64,000 bases of DNA from Herbinix sp. (lineage in GTDB: Bacteria > Bacillota > Clostridia > Lachnospirales > Lachnospiraceae), in contig JAQZBN010000008.1 of NCBI GenBank assembly GCA_029238935.1, positions 109,846-173,845 on the forward strand. The letters are read 5' to 3'. Below, piece after piece: positions 60,085 through 64,000 of this stretch. The notes below the pieces were generated by a model that had not been told where the DNA came from, made no database searches, and saw nothing but the letters and a program-made list of their open reading frames with translations. Every line of letters starts with the position of its first letter. Position 1 is the stretch's first letter. The position numbers were made by a program, and so were the translations under genes.

Positions 60085-60750
60085 TTATAATTCATCGTTT
60101 CCAAAGGTCACCTTGCCGCAGGTAATCTCTAGGTTGCCATTTCTGCATCGTAATTCATCAATAAAATCCTTTTCCATGTCCGAACTCCGTAAAATAATTC
60201 GATAATCCAATTTGTACAGACTTCCCATATTGGATGTTTTTACTTTGATCAGTTCGTTCTTCACGGTGTATTTTCGAAATAAATCTTCGAAAATACCATT
60301 GTAATTTAGTCCTTCCGGTATCGTAATCTTTAATTCTTTCTCTCTTTGTTTAGGTTCACCAAATTTAGTGGTATGAAAGAGAATGCTGACTCCTCCTACA
60401 ATAAGTACAAACAAGCCTGCGGCTGTTACAAATCCTGTTCCGGTTGCAAGTCCAACTGCCATTGCCATGAAGATACTGTTAATCTCCTTTGCATTACCCG
60501 GAATAGAACGAAAGCGAACCAAACTAAAGGCACCCATGACGGCAACTCCCGTTCCAAGGTTACCATTCACTAACATAATTACCATTTGTACAATGGCCGG
60601 TAGCAAAGCGATTGTCATAACAAAGCCTTTGCTACTGCTGTTATATCTGCTATGGATCCATGCAAGCACGATACCAAGTAATATGGAACAAGCGATACAG
60701 ATTAAAAAGGATTGAATCGAAAATGTAGTTGTAATAATTGAATTAAGCAT
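60085..60750 (-). CDS. DUF4956 membrane protein
   Basis: A 221-residue protein with four predicted membrane helices in residues ~15-135 (GIVLAWIHSRYNSSSKGFV, ATGTGFVTAAGLFVLIVGGV) and a C-terminal soluble domain (KELKITIPEGLNYNGIFEDL). It belongs to the DUF4956 family, whose role is not established; members are mostly coded next to VTC-domain proteins. It overlaps the VTC-like gene by 8 bp and is 15 bp before the Cthe_2159-like gene, so all three are one operon. It may form the membrane channel or partner for the VTC-like polymerase. Confidence 0.85.
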   Translation of the reverse strand: MLNSIITTTFSIQSFLICIACSILLGIVLAWIHSRYNSSSKGFVMTIALLPAIVQMVIMLVNGNLGTGVAVMGAFSLVRFRSIPGNAKEINSIFMAMAVGLATGTGFVTAAGLFVLIVGGVSILFHTTKFGEPKQREKELKITIPEGLNYNGIFEDLFRKYTVKNELIKVKTSNMGSLYKLDYRIILRSSDMEKDFIDELRCRNGNLEITCGKVTFGNDEL

Positions 60751-61477
60751 ATTTTAAGTCTCCTATTCGTCTTTCCTTACTTTTTGATTGTAATGATTGT
60801 TGATACGCTTTTCCGTATTTCGAAAAGGATACCGGATAAATGTCTAGTTCATCCAAACTATGAGATAACCACAGAGGCATCGCTCCTGGAATTTTTATTT
60901 CCATTAATCTTTGCCCTTCCTCCAAAAGCCGATTTCCCCATACTCCACATTCCAACCACAGCTCATCCTCTCTCCATAAAATATCACTGTCAAAAGTGAT
61001 GCGAAGTTGTGGATCCTCAACTCCATAGAAGGCGATTCGATGATAGGACAGATACATCGCAGGCTGCAGGTTATGATAAAATTGCATAAACCAATCAATT
61101 TCTCTGGTTATTTGAGTCATCTCACCCAATGGCTTCCCGTTGTATACATAGTCTTCTGCTTTTAAAAGATCAAATTTTTCCCTTCTCTTATAAACAACAC
61201 CCTTATACTTCTTCTTTAGTTCTATAAACACTTGGTCTTCCGGAGATGGCGTTCCATAACTTCGTAGTCTTAATTTTTCTTTATAGACCGGCTTCTCTAA
61301 GGATGTTCGTATCAGAAGATGTTCCGGTGTATCAAAATAAATATTGCATATGGTGATATTTCCATAGTGATCAGCGATGGCCTTATCTTGCAGCTTCTGT
61401 CTTAATTTCTTATATTTCATCTCACTTAATAGATATTTTGTTTCATATCGTTTAAAGATCCCTTGGTATTGGTTCAT
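60743..61477 (-). CDS. VTC-domain polyphosphate polymerase-like protein
   Basis: A 244-residue protein of the VTC fold (triphosphate tunnel family). Basic residues expected to line the tunnel are seen in FKRYETKYLLSE, EKLRLRSYG, FIELKKKYKGVVYKRREKF and YHRIAFYG, with LMEIKIPGAMPLWL near the C-terminus. In yeast the VTC4 domain makes polyphosphate from ATP; bacterial copies are presumed to do so or a related nucleotidyl reaction. TGGAGGAG lies before the ATG. Its upstream region shares a dyad with the adjacent two-component system promoter. It is the first gene of the three-gene operon. Confidence 0.87.
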   Translation of the reverse strand: MNQYQGIFKRYETKYLLSEMKYKKLRQKLQDKAIADHYGNITICNIYFDTPEHLLIRTSLEKPVYKEKLRLRSYGTPSPEDQVFIELKKKYKGVVYKRREKFDLLKAEDYVYNGKPLGEMTQITREIDWFMQFYHNLQPAMYLSYHRIAFYGVEDPQLRITFDSDILWREDELWLECGVWGNRLLEEGQRLMEIKIPGAMPLWLSHSLDELDIYPVSFSKYGKAYQQSLQSKSKERRIGDLKYA

Positions 61478-61528
61478 TGCAACTCCTCCATCTGTTTGTT
61501 AACTTATGAATTTATTTTACAATCCTAA

Positions 61529-61545
61529 CTTAAAAGGAACTTTAA
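61529..61545. promoter_or_regulatory. Dyad upstream of VTC operon, shared with the two-component system
   Basis: CTTAAAAGGAACTTTAA, with a further CTTTAA at 61552, lies ~50 bp before the VTC-like gene. The same dyad minus one base occurs at 63825-63840 upstream of the response regulator. In both cases AGTTCC or AGTTCT of the motif sits 17 bp from a -10-like hexamer. Confidence 0.6.
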
Positions 61546-61675
61546 ATTTTACTTTAAATAAACCATAAATTAATAGTTCATTTCCATAGGTTCCTTTGCC
61601 AGCAGCCACCATACCGGAGATAAATCTACCTGAAAACAGTCAATTAGGTTTTATGTATGTTTTTTAACCACGAAA

Positions 61676-61712
61676 TAAAAAAGCAGAACAATTGATTCCT
61701 CAATCATCCTGC
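61676..61712 (-). terminator. Terminator after the histidine kinase
   Basis: On the minus strand GCAG..ATTGA (61703-61712 side) pairs with TCAAT..CTGC, followed by TTTTTTATT. It lies 9 bp past the kinase stop, so the VTC operon needs its own promoter. Confidence 0.8.
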
Positions 61713-61720
61713 GACATATT

Positions 61721-62950
61721 TTATATTATTACCGTAAAACAGATCGATTTACTATCGTCACTTCGAACTGTTATCTTTCCATGATGAGCTTCTACGATCG
61801 ACTTTGCAATGGAAAGACCAATTCCATACCCACCGGTCTCTCTGGATCTGGAGGAATCTGCCCGGTAAAAACGGTCAAATAGCCGATTCAAATTACTCCT
61901 ATCTATTTCTTGCACTGTATTATATACTTCAAGCATGATACCCTTTTTAGCAGCTGAGACTGTTATTGTAATCGTTCCTTCCTGATCAGAGTACTTCATC
62001 GCATTATCCAGTAGTGTAGAGACCAGTTGATGGATACTACTTTTATCCCCATTCAAGGTCAATCCCTGTGCGACCTCGATATAAAACTTCTTGTTCGTGG
62101 CTTCTGCCATCGCACGAAAGGATTCAGCGATCTCCGTTATTGCTTCACTAAGATTAAAATTCGTAAATACTAATTCAATCCTTCCTTCCTCCATCTTTGA
62201 TAAAGTAAGGAGGTGTTTCACCAGTTTATCCAGACGGGAGGTCTGATTTCTGATACTGGTAATCCACTCATTATTCCCTCCCGTAAGCTCCAGTACATCT
62301 GCGTTGGCAGAGATAATTGCCAGGGGAGTCTTAATTTCATGTCCTGCATCGGTAATAAACTGCTTCTGCTTCTCCATACTCTCAACAATAGGTTTCATCG
62401 CTCTTTTTGAGAAAATGGATACAAGAAGGAATACCAGTAATAATGTTGCTAATGCTACTGCGCATGAAATTAATAAAAAGAAAGTAATGGTTTGAATCTG
62501 GCTTCTGCAATCGATAAAGATTATCATGGTACCACTTGTTTGCTCCACAACAGCGTATTTATAAATACCCAGATATCCTCTTGTTTCATTTTCTTTCTCT
62601 ACTTTATCCACATACTCCACCGCATCTTCTGAGGATACTGCTGCTATATGACTCGTATCGATCTCCTGAATACTACCTTCGTTATTCACTTTAACGGTAA
62701 AATATCTGGTCTCAAAAGGAGTCTCCTCATTCATTCGAAATCCAAACTTCGGATCCTTCTGGGGTGGCTTTTCATGATCAAACTTAGGAAACTTCCCCTG
62801 ATTTTCCGAAAGAACCTGAAGAGTTCCTTTCACTTTATGTTCCATTTGATAAAAATTTATTGCATTAATTGATCCCACCAGCAATAACATAACGAGAAAT
62901 AACGACATCATAGTAACAGTAATAAATTTTCGCTGCAGTTTTCTTATCAT
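61721..62950 (-). CDS. Sensor histidine kinase
   Basis: A 409-residue membrane kinase. Helices at ~13-33 and ~150-172 bracket a ~115-residue external sensor with Pro/Lys-rich start (FPKFDHEKPPQKDPKFGF). The kinase core has the H-box FITDAGHEIKTPLAI with the phospho-His, an N-box HQLVSTLLDNAMKYS and G-boxes GGYGIGLSIAKS. Its start overlaps the response regulator stop by 4 bp. The sensed signal is unknown; the shared operator suggests the system controls the VTC/DUF4956/Cthe_2159 genes next to it. Confidence 0.94.
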   Translation of the reverse strand: MIRKLQRKFITVTMMSLFLVMLLLVGSINAINFYQMEHKVKGTLQVLSENQGKFPKFDHEKPPQKDPKFGFRMNEETPFETRYFTVKVNNEGSIQEIDTSHIAAVSSEDAVEYVDKVEKENETRGYLGIYKYAVVEQTSGTMIIFIDCRSQIQTITFFLLISCAVALATLLLVFLLVSIFSKRAMKPIVESMEKQKQFITDAGHEIKTPLAIISANADVLELTGGNNEWITSIRNQTSRLDKLVKHLLTLSKMEEGRIELVFTNFNLSEAITEIAESFRAMAEATNKKFYIEVAQGLTLNGDKSSIHQLVSTLLDNAMKYSDQEGTITITVSAAKKGIMLEVYNTVQEIDRSNLNRLFDRFYRADSSRSRETGGYGIGLSIAKSIVEAHHGKITVRSDDSKSICFTVII

Positions 62951-63621
62951 TCACATTCCTCCAAAGCATAGCCTACGCCACGGACCGCCTTAATCTTTAC
63001 ATTCGCCTCCAAACTTTCCAGCTTCTTACGCAGATAAGAGATATAAACCCACACTACATTAATCTCTGCCTCCGCATCATACCCCCAAATTCGCTCCATG
63101 AATTGTTCTGTAGAAATCAATCGTTTCGGATTATTCATGAGCATTTCGAGCATTTGAAATTCTTTATTGCCCAGCCGAACAGAGGTTGTCTCACTGGATA
63201 ATTCGTAGGTTTCTTTATTGAGCTTTATATTACTTATTTCAATCAGATTTGGCATAAACTCGGACTTTCTTCTCGTCATAGCACGTACCCTTGCCAATAA
63301 TTCACCCATGGCAAAGGGTTTACTCAGATAATCATCCGCACCTTTGTCCAACCCTCGTATACGGTCCTCAATCTCCGACTTTGCTGTGAGCATCAGGACT
63401 GGTGTGTGAATACCTTTCTCCCTTAGTTTCTCCAGTACGGAAAGTCCGTCCAATTTCGGCATCATAATATCCAATAGGATCACATCATAATTCTCTGATA
63501 ACCCATAATCCAAAGCATCTGCACCATCATATACCGCATCCACCGAATAATTATTATGTTTCAGTATTGCTACCAACGCATTGGATAATTCCTTTTCATC
63601 TTCTGCCAATAGAATTCTCAT
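62947..63621 (-). CDS. OmpR-family response regulator
   Basis: A 224-residue regulator: receiver domain with acidic pocket EDEKE, phospho-Asp in VILLDIMMPKLDG, and Lys in LTAKSE; then an OmpR-type winged helix (~130-222, GNKEFQMLEMLMNNPKRLIS, VWVYISYLRKKLE). It is translated first and coupled to the kinase by a 4-bp overlap. GAGGAGG precedes the ATG. The dyad upstream at 63825-63840 recurs before the VTC-like gene, so both are likely targets, including its own promoter. Confidence 0.95.
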   Translation of the reverse strand: MRILLAEDEKELSNALVAILKHNNYSVDAVYDGADALDYGLSENYDVILLDIMMPKLDGLSVLEKLREKGIHTPVLMLTAKSEIEDRIRGLDKGADDYLSKPFAMGELLARVRAMTRRKSEFMPNLIEISNIKLNKETYELSSETTSVRLGNKEFQMLEMLMNNPKRLISTEQFMERIWGYDAEAEINVVWVYISYLRKKLESLEANVKIKAVRGVGYALEECE

Positions 63622-63824
63622 GGCAAATCCTCCTCTATGCTACTACTCAATTTATTTTCATCACTATGATACGATTTTATATCTTTCTTATTTTTATTAT
63701 TTTCCAAAATAAATCTATAATCTTTTCACCTTACATCCTATATTAGATTAGGATAATCATTCATGTATGGGGAAACCGGTAAAGATGTTAAAAATATAGA
63801 TCATTCCTACTATAACATATGAAC

Positions 63825-63840
63825 CTTAAAAGAACTTTAA
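63825..63840. promoter_or_regulatory. Dyad upstream of the response regulator gene
   Basis: CTTAAAAGAACTTTAA, nearly identical to the element at 61529-61545, lies ~200 bp before the regulator start. It would overlap the -35 of a promoter with a TATAGT -10. Confidence 0.6.
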
Positions 63841-63895
63841 TTAAATTCATTTGGAACCTGTACTATGATTTTATTTATTAGTTCAATATAACTTT

Positions 63896-63959
63896 AAAAA
63901 TAAGGGCGTGTTGCAAAACTAACATTTTTTAGTTAGGATGCAACGCGTCCTTTCTTTTT
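63896..63959. terminator. Bidirectional terminator near the window edge
   Basis: GGGCGTGTTGCA (63904-63915) pairs with TGCAACGCGTCC (63939-63950), with an inner CTAAC/GTTAG helix. T-runs follow on both strands. It probably ends a gene lying beyond the right edge. Confidence 0.75.
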
Positions 63960-63971
63960 CCCAATAAAAAT

Positions 63972-63991
63972 GGACATTTTCAAAAATGTCC
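63972..63991. repeat. Short hairpin GGACATTTT/AAAATGTCC
   Basis: Perfect 9-bp arms with a 2-base centre just beyond the terminator. It could be part of the same 3' region, or the end of a mobile element outside the window; there is not enough sequence to tell. Confidence 0.4.
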
Positions 63992-64000
63992 CCGACTATT

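Larger units (their letters stand above)
63622..64000. other. Intergenic region to window edge
   Basis: Holds the upstream region of the response regulator (dyad at 63825-63840, TATAGT-like -10 at 63809-63814 on the minus strand) and two hairpins (63896-63959 and 63972-63991). No gene is visible. Confidence 0.5.

Noticed and set aside
63896..64000. Left end of an insertion sequence
   Set aside because: The hairpins could flank a mobile element, but no transposase or target duplication is in view; a bidirectional terminator explains the first hairpin.

Overview
The window looks like chromosomal DNA of a low-GC, Gram-positive, anaerobic member of the Clostridia, most likely Lachnospiraceae and close to the Lachnoclostridium/Clostridium phytofermentans group. 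The reasons are the AT-rich spacers, strong AGGAGG ribosome sites, desulfoferrodoxin, an anaerobic sulfatase maturase, ferredoxin-type aldo/keto reductase, BIG2-type surface proteins and a DUF2812/PadR pair. I see no rRNA, tRNA, CRISPR array, prophage or complete insertion sequence.

Layout. 1-11036 (all minus strand) is a sulfated-sugar locus: a partial LplB-type ABC permease, a ROK regulator, a coupled isomerase-kinase-class II aldolase operon, an anaerobic sulfatase maturase, a cytoplasmic Cys-type sulfatase and an AraC regulator. 11185-12315 is an iron-sulfur aldo/keto reductase. 12474-16364 is a heterodimeric multidrug-type ABC exporter behind a long attenuator leader with a well-initiated 21-codon leader ORF. 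16463-19877 holds a secreted BIG2 protein and an O-antigen-ligase-like membrane protein. 19976-23002 starts with a structured RNA/leader (promoter, 12-codon leader ORF, competing helices, terminator), then three 44-bp repeats and a DUF990-type ABC-2 transporter. An MFS gene converges on it with overlapping stop codons.

24776-32779 is a nickel-pincer-cofactor region. An orphan RNA unit precedes larB and a nickel ECF transporter (nikMN, nikQ, nikO) on the plus strand; asparaginase, larE and larC face them on the minus strand. LarC carries an insert of about 220 residues with roughly 85 histidines. No lactate racemase gene (larA) is present. 33041-40934 holds a DbpA-type helicase, an ECF sigma/membrane protein pair, a TetR-controlled ABC-2 transporter with a clear 28-bp operator, and a six-repeat lectin with no signal peptide.

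41239-48286 has an M3 peptidase, a SEC-C methionine aminopeptidase overlapped by a small AraC-type gene, a chemotaxis receptor and a GGDEF-EAL protein. 48512-51500 has a PadR/DUF2812 pair with a 39-bp operator, next to an encapsulated-ferritin, encapsulin and superoxide-reductase operon. 51699-58033 has three secreted proteins: CotH-like lipoprotein, BIG2 protein and a BIG2/ricin/SH3/M23 protein. 58285-63621 is a VTC-domain, DUF4956 and Cthe_2159-like cluster next to a two-component system; the same dyad lies upstream of both operons, which suggests that the system controls the cluster.

The most notable items are the two leader-peptide/attenuator RNAs in front of ABC transporters, the sulfated-sugar locus of unknown substrate, the histidine-rich LarC in a larA-less nickel cofactor region, and the shared TCS/VTC operator.
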